A stretch of 5,155 nt of DNA from JBFMFB01 sp040752115. Lineage in GTDB: Bacteria; Pseudomonadota; Gammaproteobacteria; Burkholderiales; Sulfuricellaceae. Shown here in pieces: positions 1-5,155 of this stretch. The notes under the pieces are model-generated. The model ran no database searches, had not been told where the DNA came from, and saw only the letters and a list, made by a program, of their open reading frames with translations. The position numbers and the translations under genes are program-made. Within the stretch, counting starts at the first letter, position 1. Each line of letters starts with the position of its first letter. The stretch lies in the NCBI GenBank assembly GCA_040752115.1, contig JBFMFB010000069.1, forward strand, positions 1 through 5,155. The letters are read 5' to 3'.

Positions 1-1
1 T

Positions 2-85
2 CACCCGCCCCTTCGCATCGTTTATCGGTGCGATGCCAATAAAATACGGATCATTCGTGTCTGGCGCAGCGAGAGCGTAAATTGA
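2..85 (+). CDS. C-terminal fragment of a possible RelE/ParE-family toxin (5' end outside window)
   Basis: An open frame enters from the left edge and ends at TGA 83-85, giving 27 residues that include RIVYRCDANKIRIIRVWRSE. The pattern of a beta strand (RIVYR), a short polar turn (DANK) and a second strand (IRIIRVWR) resembles the last two strands of RelE/ParE-type ribonuclease or gyrase toxins, whose C-termini commonly read like 'R-hydrophobic-Y-R ... V-hydrophobic-R-V-W/H'. That resemblance is from memory of the family, not from a search. The start, the catalytic region and any antitoxin partner lie outside the window. A competing frame (3-80) gives a less family-like peptide. If the call is right, the toxin would end about 90 nt before putA and belong to a separate unit. 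Confidence 0.42.
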   Translation, partial: HPPLRIVYRCDANKIRIIRVWRSESVN

Positions 86-92
86 AGTTGCC

Positions 93-122
93 TTGATTAA
101 ATAAGGCTCCTGCCGATGTAAT
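93..122 (+). promoter_or_regulatory. Candidate sigma-70-type promoter of putA
   Basis: TTGATT at 93-98 (4 of 6 matches to the -35 consensus) is followed after 18 nt by TGTAAT at 117-122 (5 of 6 matches to TATAAT). It sits in the short gap between the upstream stop codon and putA. Transcription would begin near 129. That leaves almost no leader for the GTG at 136 but a normal leader of about 50 nt for the ATG at 178. This is a consensus match only. Confidence 0.4.
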
Positions 123-177
123 AGTCAAAGGTAGCGTGCGCTGCGCGTACGCATTTCATTGCCGGGTTGATAAAGTG

Positions 178-3100
178 ATGAGTCAGGGATTGCCAGCCGT
201 GTGTGATTCACTCCGCGCCGCCATCCGTGCTTTTTACAGCGCGGACGAAACTACCTGTGTCGAAGCCCTGCTGAAAGAAGCGCAACTCACCGAGGAAGCA
301 ATCCAGCGCGTGCAGGCCAGGGCGGCTCGACTGGTCGCCGCAGTACGTGCGAAGCGCGGGGAACAGGGACTCGATGCCTTTCTGCGTGAGTATGATCTGT
401 CTTCCGAAGAAGGTGTGATCCTGATGTGTCTGGCCGAGGCACTGCTGCGCATCCCCGATGCCGAGACCGCTGACCGGTTGATCCGCGACAAGCTCTCCCA
501 AGGGCAATGGGACGCGCATCTGGGTCATAGCCATTCCCTGCTGGTCAATGCCGCGACGTGGGGGCTGATGCTGACCGGGCGCGCCATCAAGTTCGAAACG
601 GTTACGCCACAACACATATCCGCTGTGCTGGAGCGCCTGGCGGCAAGAAGCGGCGCGGCACTGATCCGCTTAACGCTGAGACAGGCGATGCATATCCTGG
701 CACAGCAGTTCGTGATGGCCGCGACGATGCCGGAGGCGCTCGCGCGCAGCCAGCCGGCGGACAACCGGAATCATCGTTACTCCTTCGATATGCTCGGCGA
801 GGCGGCGCTGTGCGCCGGCGATGCCGAGCGTTATTTCGCCGCCTATTCCCAGGCCGTCACCACCCTGGTCGATCCTGATCGCGGGGGTGATGTGTTCAGC
901 GCCCCGAGTGTCTCGGTAAAACTTTCCGCGTTGCATCCGCGCTACGAAGCCGCCCAGCGTGAGCGTGTCCTGAACGAACTTGTGCCCAGGGTGCTGGCGC
1001 TGGCGCGGCAGGCCAAGGCGGCGGGTATCGCTCTTACCCTGGATGCCGAAGAAGCGGAGCGTCTGGAACTGTCCCTGGATATTTTCGAAACCGTGTTCCG
1101 TAATTCGTCACTCAAGGATTGGGAGGGATTCGGCCTTGCCGTCCAGGCATACCAGAAGCGTGCGCCCGCCGTGCTGGACTGGCTGGCCGCCGTGGCGCGC
1201 CGCGTGGGGCGACGTATTCCGCTACGCCTGGTAAAAGGCGCGTACTGGGACAGCGAGATCAAGCGTGCCCAAGTGCAGGGTCTGGCCAGTTACCCGGTAT
1301 ACACGCGCAAGGCTGCGACGGACGTTTCGTATCTCGCCTGCGCGCGTCGGTTGTTCGCGGCGCAGGATGTTTTTTATCCGCAGTTCGCCACGCACAACGC
1401 GCATACCGTGGCCTATATCCTGGAGCTTGCCGGTCAGAGTCGCGATTTCGAATTCCAGCGCCTGCACGGTATGGGTGAGGCGCTGTATGGCGCGTTGCCG
1501 GACATTTGTGAGCCCGGTGTGGCCTGCCGGGTCTATGCGCCGGTGGGCAGTGAAACCGATCTGTTGCCCTATCTGGTGCGGCGGCTTCTGGAGAATGGCG
1601 CCAATACCTCTTTCGTCAATCGCATTGTCGATGAACGATTGCCCGTCGAGCAGGTGATCGCGGATCCGGTGGCTGAGCTGAGCGCCCTCGCGGACAAGCC
1701 CAATCCGCGCCTGCCATTGCCCGTCGATCTGTATGGCGCGGATCGCCGCAATGCGCGTGGCGTCAACCTCGCCGATCCCGTCGAGGTGGAGAATCTCTAT
1801 CAGGCCCTGCATGAGCCTTTGGCGCGCCGCTGGTCAGCCGCCCCCATCGTCGGCGGCAAAGAATTGTCCGGGCCGCTCCAGCGTGTGCATGACCCCGGCG
1901 ATTGCCGCCGCGAGGCCGGCGCGGCGGCATTGGCCGGTACCGCGATGGTGGAACAGGCGCTCCAGCTCGCGTCCACTGCCGCGCCCGACTGGGATCGCAC
2001 ACCCGCCGCGACGCGCGCACAGATCCTGGAGCGTGCCGCCGATCTGTTCGAGCGGCGATATGCGGAGTTCATCGCGCTGTGCGTGCGCGAGGCTGGCAAG
2101 ACCATACCCGATGCGCTGGCCGAGGTGCGCGAGGCGGTGGATTACTGCCGCTACTATGCCATGCTCGCGCGGCGCGATTTTGGCGCGACCAGCATCTTGA
2201 CTGGCCCCACTGGCGAATCCAATCGGCTCAGCCTGCATGGCCGCGGCGTCTTCGCCTGCATCAGCCCGTGGAATTTTCCTCTCGCCATTTTCATCGGCCA
2301 GATCACCGCCGCCCTGGCTGCGGGCAATGCCGTGATCGCCAAGCCTGCCACCCAGACACCCTTGATCGCCGCCCACGCCGTGCGCTTGCTGCACGAGGCC
2401 GGTGTACCGGGCGAGGCGCTACATCTGCTGCCGGGACGGGGCAGCGTGGCGGGGGCCAGACTGGTCGCCGATCCGCGCGTCGCCGGCGTGGCCTTCACCG
2501 GTTCCACCGAAACAGCGCGGGCGATCAACCAGGCGCTCGCCGCCCGCTCCGGCCCCATCGTTCCCTTCATTGCCGAAACCGGCGGCCAGAATGCCATGAT
2601 CGCCGACAGCTCCGCCCTGATCGAGCAGGTGGTGAACGACGCCATCCGCTCCGCCTTCAACAGCGCCGGACAGCGCTGCTCGGCGTTGCGTGTGCTGTTC
2701 GTGCAGGAAGAGATCGCATCGCGCGCCATCGACGCTTTGGCCTGCGCGATGGACGAACTGCGTATCGGCGATCCCGCGCATCTGGCCACGGACATCGGCC
2801 CGGTGATCGACGCCACCGCCAAAGCAAACCTGGAGACGCACGCGCGGCATATGTCAGCCCAGACAAAAATCATCCGCGAACTCGTCCTTCCTGCGGGTAC
2901 GGAACACGGCACGTTCTTCGCCCCGCGCCTGTTCGAAATCGACAGCCTCGCGCGTCTGGAACGCGAGATATTCGGTCCCTGCCTGCATGTCGTCCGCTAT
3001 TCATCGAGCAAGCTGGATCAGGTGATCGAGGCGATCAATAACACGGGCTACGGGTTGACGTTCGGCATCCACAGCCGCATCGAAGAGACCATCCGCCATA

Positions 3101-3309
3101 TCCGGCATCGCGCGCGCGCCGGTAACATCTATGTCAATCGCAACATGATCGGCGCTGTTGTTGGTGTTCAGCCCTTCGGCGGCGAAGGACTATCCGGTAC
3201 CGGCCCCATGGCGGGCGGACCGCATACTCTGCTGCGCTTTGCCGTGGAGCGGGTGGTCAGCACCAACACCGCCGCCGTGGGAGGGAATGCCACGTTGTTG
3301 ATATCCTAA
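178..3309 (+). CDS. putA: Bifunctional proline dehydrogenase / L-glutamate-gamma-semialdehyde dehydrogenase PutA (short form without DNA-binding domain)
   Basis: PutA oxidises proline to pyrroline-5-carboxylate with FAD, passing electrons to the quinone pool, and then oxidises the hydrolysed semialdehyde to glutamate with NAD+. It is usually a peripheral inner-membrane enzyme. Numbering here is from the upstream GTG at 136 (1057 residues); from ATG 178 the protein has 1043. The proline dehydrogenase barrel covers roughly 190-500: SVKLSALHPRY (K262), LDAEEAERLE (D303), RLVKGAYWDSEIKRAQ (364-379), FATHNAHT, FQRLHGMGEALYG, VYAPVGSETDLL (Y467), and VRRLLENGANTSFVNRI with the substrate-binding R482-R483. 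The aldehyde dehydrogenase covers roughly 570-1040: ISPWNFP (N713), FTGSTETA, AETGGQNAM (E814), catalytic C848 in SAGQRCSA, EIFGPCLHVVRY and FGGEGLSGTGP. About 1,000 residues, with no ribbon-helix-helix domain in front and no extra domain behind, fits the short type A class, so it should not repress its own gene. ATG 178 is preferred because family similarity begins soon after it and the likely promoter would leave no leader for GTG 136, although only GTG 136 has a partial ribosome site (AAAGG, 127-131). The gene is intact. Confidence 0.96.
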   Translation: MSQGLPAVCDSLRAAIRAFYSADETTCVEALLKEAQLTEEAIQRVQARAARLVAAVRAKRGEQGLDAFLREYDLSSEEGVILMCLAEALLRIPDAETADRLIRDKLSQGQWDAHLGHSHSLLVNAATWGLMLTGRAIKFETVTPQHISAVLERLAARSGAALIRLTLRQAMHILAQQFVMAATMPEALARSQPADNRNHRYSFDMLGEAALCAGDAERYFAAYSQAVTTLVDPDRGGDVFSAPSVSVKLSALHPRYEAAQRERVLNELVPRVLALARQAKAAGIALTLDAEEAERLELSLDIFETVFRNSSLKDWEGFGLAVQAYQKRAPAVLDWLAAVARRVGRRIPLRLVKGAYWDSEIKRAQVQGLASYPVYTRKAATDVSYLACARRLFAAQDVFYPQFATHNAHTVAYILELAGQSRDFEFQRLHGMGEALYGALPDICEPGVACRVYAPVGSETDLLPYLVRRLLENGANTSFVNRIVDERLPVEQVIADPVAELSALADKPNPRLPLPVDLYGADRRNARGVNLADPVEVENLYQALHEPLARRWSAAPIVGGKELSGPLQRVHDPGDCRREAGAAALAGTAMVEQALQLASTAAPDWDRTPAATRAQILERAADLFERRYAEFIALCVREAGKTIPDALAEVREAVDYCRYYAMLARRDFGATSILTGPTGESNRLSLHGRGVFACISPWNFPLAIFIGQITAALAAGNAVIAKPATQTPLIAAHAVRLLHEAGVPGEALHLLPGRGSVAGARLVADPRVAGVAFTGSTETARAINQALAARSGPIVPFIAETGGQNAMIADSSALIEQVVNDAIRSAFNSAGQRCSALRVLFVQEEIASRAIDALACAMDELRIGDPAHLATDIGPVIDATAKANLETHARHMSAQTKIIRELVLPAGTEHGTFFAPRLFEIDSLARLEREIFGPCLHVVRYSSSKLDQVIEAINNTGYGLTFGIHSRIEETIRHIRHRARAGNIYVNRNMIGAVVGVQPFGGEGLSGTGPMAGGPHTLLRFAVERVVSTNTAAVGGNATLLIS

Positions 3310-3375
3310 AATCCGCATCATCGATCTCAAGAAGTTTGACGACTGTCCGATAACCTTTTAGCAGAAAAATCCTAC

Positions 3376-3403
3376 TTGGAATCTCGGGAATTTTTGCTAA
3401 ACT
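3376..3403 (+). promoter_or_regulatory. Weak candidate promoter for the 45-residue membrane protein gene
   Basis: TTGGAA and TAAACT are separated by 16 nt, each matching 4 of 6 consensus bases, within an AT-richer patch of the spacer. It would give a leader of about 165 nt that includes the palindrome at 3471-3543. Matches of this quality occur by chance, so this is tentative. Confidence 0.2.
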
Positions 3404-3470
3404 GGAGTCGATGTACCGGAGCTTTGTGGTCCGTGCATGTTGAATGGTAAGTTCCGATACATGGGCAGTT

Positions 3471-3543
3471 GCAGGGTGCGCCGTACGCACCATAATGGCG
3501 TTGTCCGTACCCCGGGTTTCGAGGTGCGTGAGATGCGCCCTAC
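3471..3543. repeat. Imperfect palindromic element (REP/MITE-like)
   Basis: The outer arms 3471-3480 (GCAGGGTGCG) and 3534-3543 (TGCGCCCTAC) pair with one mismatch and two G-U pairs. The inner arms ACGCACC (3485-3491) and GGTGCGT (3523-3529) pair perfectly over 7 bp, leaving a loop of about 31 nt. The left half can alternatively fold alone as GGTGCG (3475-3480) with CGCACC (3486-3491). Sequences of the form 'GTAGGGTGCGC...GCGCACCCTAC' are common dispersed intergenic repeats in proteobacteria, which suggests a repeat family. Only one copy is visible here, so repetition in the genome is inference. Confidence 0.5.
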
Positions 3544-3563
3544 GATTCCATAGTATTCACTGT

Positions 3564-3573
3564 AAGGGGAAGG
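3564..3573 (+). promoter_or_regulatory. Strong ribosome binding site for the small membrane protein gene
   Basis: The purine-rich run AAGGGGAAGG lies just before ATG 3576, with its GGGGA core 5 nt from the start codon. It fixes the start of the 45-residue protein and argues against the in-frame upstream ATG at 3444, which has no such site and would run translation through the palindromic element. Confidence 0.7.
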
Positions 3574-3575
3574 TT

Positions 3576-3713
3576 ATGCATTCAAACAAGCAGAAGGATG
3601 TCGATGAGCTTTACCGGTTGAAGGATATCGCACCGACGATAATCGGTATTATCACGGTGATTATTTGCGGCGTGTTGTTCGCAAGATTTGTGACATCCTA
3701 CGCGGGTCTGTAG
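3576..3713 (+). CDS. Small single-pass membrane protein, 45 residues, function unknown
   Basis: The product begins with a charged, hydrophilic segment (MHSNKQKDVDELYRLKD, residues 1-17). One hydrophobic helix follows at about residues 19-36 (APTIIGIITVIICGVLFA), then a short tail RFVTSYAGL. This predicts a single-span inner-membrane protein with no cleavable signal peptide. I do not recognise the family. A strong ribosome site precedes the ATG and an intrinsic terminator begins 11 nt after the TAG, so it looks like a real, independently ended gene rather than a chance frame. It lies 266 nt after putA on the same strand. A functional link to proline oxidation is possible but unsupported. A longer version from ATG 3444 (89 residues) is less likely because its extra N-terminal part is encoded across a palindromic repeat. 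Confidence 0.68.
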   Translation: MHSNKQKDVDELYRLKDIAPTIIGIITVIICGVLFARFVTSYAGL

Positions 3714-3724
3714 GATGATCCGCG

Positions 3725-3758
3725 AAAAGCCCCGGGGTTTGCGCCTCGGGGCTTTTTT
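3725..3758 (+). terminator. Strong intrinsic (Rho-independent) terminator
   Basis: AAAAGCCCCG (3725-3734) pairs perfectly with CGGGGCTTTT (3747-3756). Three further inner pairs (one G-U) close a 6-nt loop, TTTGCG. The stem runs straight into a six-T tract at 3753-3758. It starts 11 nt after the stop codon of the small membrane protein gene and ends four bases before the predicted group II intron boundary, making it both the end of that transcript and the probable targeting hairpin for the intron. Confidence 0.93.
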
Positions 3759-3762
3759 GTTG

Positions 3763-3981
3763 GTGCGCCCGGCAGGGCGCACTCACTTGGAGGTGGAAGT
3801 CCTCTACTCGCCCGGCAAGGGGAAGAGTTAGCCGAACGGCAAGGGTGTTCTGGGCGACTGGAAATCTGGAGGAAGCCGAAGGCAAAGCGCTGGCCTGACG
3901 AACAGGAAGCGGATACGAGGCGGCACGGCGGGGTGAGGCGGCCAATATCGTCGAAGCCCGAAACTTGCGCGGAACGCTGGC
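3763..3981 (+). ncRNA. 5' ribozyme portion of the group II intron (domain I and following)
   Basis: These 219 nt upstream of the RT frame carry no gene and read as the structured RNA of the intron. The stretch is purine-rich with many GGAA and GAAG loops, short GC stems, and segments such as CCTGACGAACAGGAAGC and CTTGCGCGGAAC that I recall as recurring in related introns. Domain borders cannot be placed reliably by eye. The structured RNA may extend into the first part of the ORF, because similarity to other class C RTs begins only near residue 30 of the frame. Confidence 0.7.
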
Positions 3982-5106
3982 ATGGTTTCGTCTGGCGCCG
4001 AGGCTGACGTGACGCCCCGTTTGCGGACGAAAGCGGGGTTGAAGCAGGCAAGTGGGCGGACGGAAGCCGTGGTGGAACGCGGCAACCTGAAGCTTGCCTA
4101 TCAGCGAGTGGTCGAGAACAAGGGTGCTGCCGGTGTCGATGGCATCGGTGTAGCCGAGATCAAAGACCACCTCATGCAACACTGGCCGACGATCAAGGCC
4201 AGGCTGCTGGCGGGGGAGTACATGCCCCAGCCGGTGCGCCGGGTGGACATACCGAAGCCGCAAGGCGGAACCAGGACACTCGGCATTCCAACGGCTACGG
4301 ATCGGATGATCCAGCAAGCGTTGCATCAGGTGCTCTCACCGATCTTCGAGGCGACCTTTTCCGAATCGAGCTACGGCTTTCGACCGGGGAGGAACGCCCA
4401 TCAAGCGGTCAAGGCGGCCAGGCAGTATGTCGCCGAAGGCCGCAGGATAGTGATCGACATGGACTTGGAGAAATTCTTCGACCGCGTCAATCACGACCTG
4501 CTGATGCAGAAACTCTCGGCGAAGATCGACGACGGGCGAGTACTGCGCCTCATTCGCCGGTATCTCGAAGCGGGCATGATGGCAGACGGGAGGGTATCCC
4601 AACGGACGGAGGGCACGCCGCAAGGTGGGCCACTCAGTCCGCTGCTGTCGAACATTCAGCTGACGGAACTGGATCGGGCACTGGAACGCCGGGGCCACGC
4701 CTTCTGCCGGTACGCGGACGACTGCAACATCCACGTCAAAAGCCGGCAGGCGGGGGAACGGGTCATGGCGAGCATTACCCGGTTTCTGGCGGACACGCTC
4801 AAGCTTACGGTGAATGCGGCCAAAAGCGCGGTGGCGAGTCCGTGGCAGAGGAAGTTTCTGGGCTACAGTCTGACGTGGCACAAGGCCCCGAAACTGAAGA
4901 TCGCGCCGGCCAGCCTGAAACGGCTGGAAGACAAAATCCGCGAAGTGCTCAAGAGCGCGAGAGGCCGCAGCCTGACGACAGTCATCACCGAACTCAACCC
5001 GCCCCTTCGTGGCTGGATGGCGTATTCTAAGCTGACCGAGACCAAGAAGGCGCTGGAAGAGTTGGATGGCTGGATCAGGCACAAACTGCGCTGCATCCTG
5101 TGGTGA
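3982..5106 (+). CDS. ltrA: Group II intron reverse transcriptase/maturase, ended early by an in-frame TGA
   Basis: The protein binds its own intron RNA, aids splicing, and copies the intron into DNA at the target. Visible in 374 residues: RT0 GNLKLAYQRVVENKGAAGVDG (35-54, one residue either side trimmed in related proteins), RT1-2 VRRVDIPKPQGGTRTLGIPT and FSESSYGFRPGRNAH, RT3 IDMDLEKFFDRVNHD with catalytic D161, RT4 GTPQGGPLSPLLSNI, RT5 CRYADDCNI with catalytic D246-D247, RT6-7 KSAVASPWQRKFLGYS, then thumb helices to IRHKLRCILW. No HNH endonuclease is seen, as expected for class C. Relatives such as GsI-IIC RT are about 420 residues, so roughly 50-70 C-terminal residues are missing. After TGA 5104-5106 the same frame continues with conserved-looking sequence, so the stop is probably a recent nonsense change. 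The start is uncertain: ATG 3982 has only a weak site (GGA 3971-3973), while GTG 4009 has GAGG 5 nt upstream. Confidence 0.92.
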   Translation: MVSSGAEADVTPRLRTKAGLKQASGRTEAVVERGNLKLAYQRVVENKGAAGVDGIGVAEIKDHLMQHWPTIKARLLAGEYMPQPVRRVDIPKPQGGTRTLGIPTATDRMIQQALHQVLSPIFEATFSESSYGFRPGRNAHQAVKAARQYVAEGRRIVIDMDLEKFFDRVNHDLLMQKLSAKIDDGRVLRLIRRYLEAGMMADGRVSQRTEGTPQGGPLSPLLSNIQLTELDRALERRGHAFCRYADDCNIHVKSRQAGERVMASITRFLADTLKLTVNAAKSAVASPWQRKFLGYSLTWHKAPKLKIAPASLKRLEDKIREVLKSARGRSLTTVITELNPPLRGWMAYSKLTETKKALEELDGWIRHKLRCILW

Positions 5107-5155
5107 CAGTGGAAACGTCCCTATACTCGCGCCAAGAACCTGATGAAGGCGGGAC
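5107..5155 (+). pseudogene. In-frame remnant of the RT/maturase C-terminus behind the stop codon
   Basis: Directly after TGA 5104-5106 the same frame reads QWKRPYTRAKNLMKAG to the window edge. Group II RTs normally continue here as 'W-x-QWKR-x-R-TR-x-x-x-L-x-x-x-GL' (GsI-IIC has an equivalent QWKRVRTR segment), so this is the original continuation of the thumb/domain X region. The stop replaces one residue, commonly Arg in this position, which fits a CGA to TGA transition. The rest of the remnant lies outside the window. Confidence 0.75.

Larger units (their letters stand above)
3310..3575. other. Non-coding spacer between putA and the small membrane protein gene
   Basis: This stretch of 266 bases has no convincing gene. 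Open frames in it (for example 3257-3493 on the - strand) have no ribosome site and no recognisable protein. It holds the palindromic element at 3471-3543 and a weak promoter-like pair, TTGGAA at 3376-3381 and TAAACT at 3398-3403 (16 nt apart, 4 of 6 matches each), which could serve the small downstream gene. I see no classic hairpin-plus-T terminator directly behind putA, so putA transcription may run into the next gene or end in a Rho-dependent way. Confidence 0.6.
3763..5155 (+). mobile_element. Group II intron, probably class C (IIC), 3' end outside window
   Basis: The predicted 5' end GTGCG at 3763 matches the group II consensus GUGYG and opens a hairpin, GTGCGCCC (3763-3770) with GGGCGCAC (3775-3782). 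A structured non-coding stretch of roughly 220-300 nt follows, with the look of domains I-III, including small hairpins at 3790-3804 and 3831-3840. The RT/maturase frame then occupies the domain IV position. Three points support class C: the position directly behind a terminator hairpin, an RT very like that of GsI-IIC, and the short RNA part ahead of the ORF. Domains V and VI and the 3' exon junction are beyond the right edge, so the catalytic RNA core cannot be assessed. A possible exon-recognition pairing is AACAG (3901-3905) with TTGTT (3757-3761). Confidence 0.88.

Noticed and set aside
15..36. Inverted repeat GCATCG...CGATGC with a 10-nt loop, as a terminator or operator
   Set aside because: It has only 6 bp and no T tract, and it lies inside the apparent coding tail that ends at 85; probably chance.
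1834..2912. Long open frames on the - strand inside putA (for example 1834-2394 and 2154-2912)
   Set aside because: They lie opposite a clearly functional gene in GC-rich DNA, have no recognisable domains and no convincing start sites, and are explained by codon bias of the + strand gene.
1902..3041. A 379-residue + strand frame overlapping the aldehyde dehydrogenase part of putA
   Set aside because: It is a shifted-frame shadow of putA, extremely rich in Arg, Gly and Ala, with no family pattern.
3336..3364. TTGACG at 3336-3341 as a promoter -35 box behind putA
   Set aside because: No acceptable -10 hexamer lies 15-19 nt downstream.
3444..3575. N-terminal extension of the small membrane protein from ATG 3444
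   Set aside because: There is no ribosome site, the stretch covers the palindromic repeat, and a strong ribosome site sits directly before ATG 3576.
3762..3782. GGTGCGCCC...GGGCGCAC as a second copy of the palindromic repeat at 3471-3543
   Set aside because: The similarity is limited to the short GGTGCGCC string. It is better explained as the GUGYG 5' end and first hairpin of the group II intron, because the following sequence is intron-like and the outer repeat arms are absent.
4336..5082. A 248-residue open frame on the - strand across the RT gene
   Set aside because: It mirrors the RT coding sequence, its translation is Arg/Pro/Gln/His-rich with no known motif, and the + strand frame has every RT motif.
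5104..5106. TGA as a selenocysteine or reassigned codon in the maturase
   Set aside because: Group II RTs are not known selenoproteins, the residue here is normally Arg or similar, and the other genes in the window use standard code stops. A nonsense mutation or sequencing error is simpler.

Overview
This is a 5.2 kb GC-rich window from a bacterial chromosome, read almost entirely on the + strand. The gene content (a short bifunctional PutA, a group IIC intron behind a terminator, and a GTGCGC-type palindromic repeat) best fits a proteobacterium, probably a gammaproteobacterium. This is inference from family resemblance; no rRNA or other phylogenetic marker is present.

Layout. (1) Bases 2-85 hold the C-terminal tail of a small protein that resembles a RelE/ParE-family toxin; its start lies outside the window. 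(2) A candidate sigma-70-type promoter at 93-122 precedes putA. (3) Bases 178-3309 (or from a GTG at 136) encode a complete bifunctional proline utilisation flavoenzyme, PutA, of the short class: proline dehydrogenase followed by P5C/glutamate-semialdehyde dehydrogenase, with no N-terminal ribbon-helix-helix repressor domain. (4) Bases 3310-3575 are non-coding. They contain a long imperfect palindrome (3471-3543) that looks like a REP/MITE-type repeat. (5) Bases 3576-3713 encode a 45-residue single-pass membrane protein with a strong ribosome binding site, followed 11 nt later by a strong intrinsic terminator (3725-3758). (6) A group II intron starts at about 3763, four bases after the terminator U-tract, and runs off the right edge. 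Its reverse transcriptase/maturase ORF starts near 3982.

Functionally, PutA converts proline to glutamate in two steps and appears to stand alone here. The small membrane protein forms its own short transcription unit closed by the terminator. The intron is a typical class C retroelement, a class known to insert just after terminator hairpins. Its RT keeps every catalytic motif, but an in-frame TGA at 5104-5106 ends the protein inside the thumb/maturase region. The next 16 codons still read as the conserved continuation of the family, so a single nonsense change (or a sequencing error) appears to have cut the protein short. I found no wholly new system. The most informative points are the terminator-intron junction, the nonsense codon in the maturase, the palindromic repeat and the unassigned small membrane protein.
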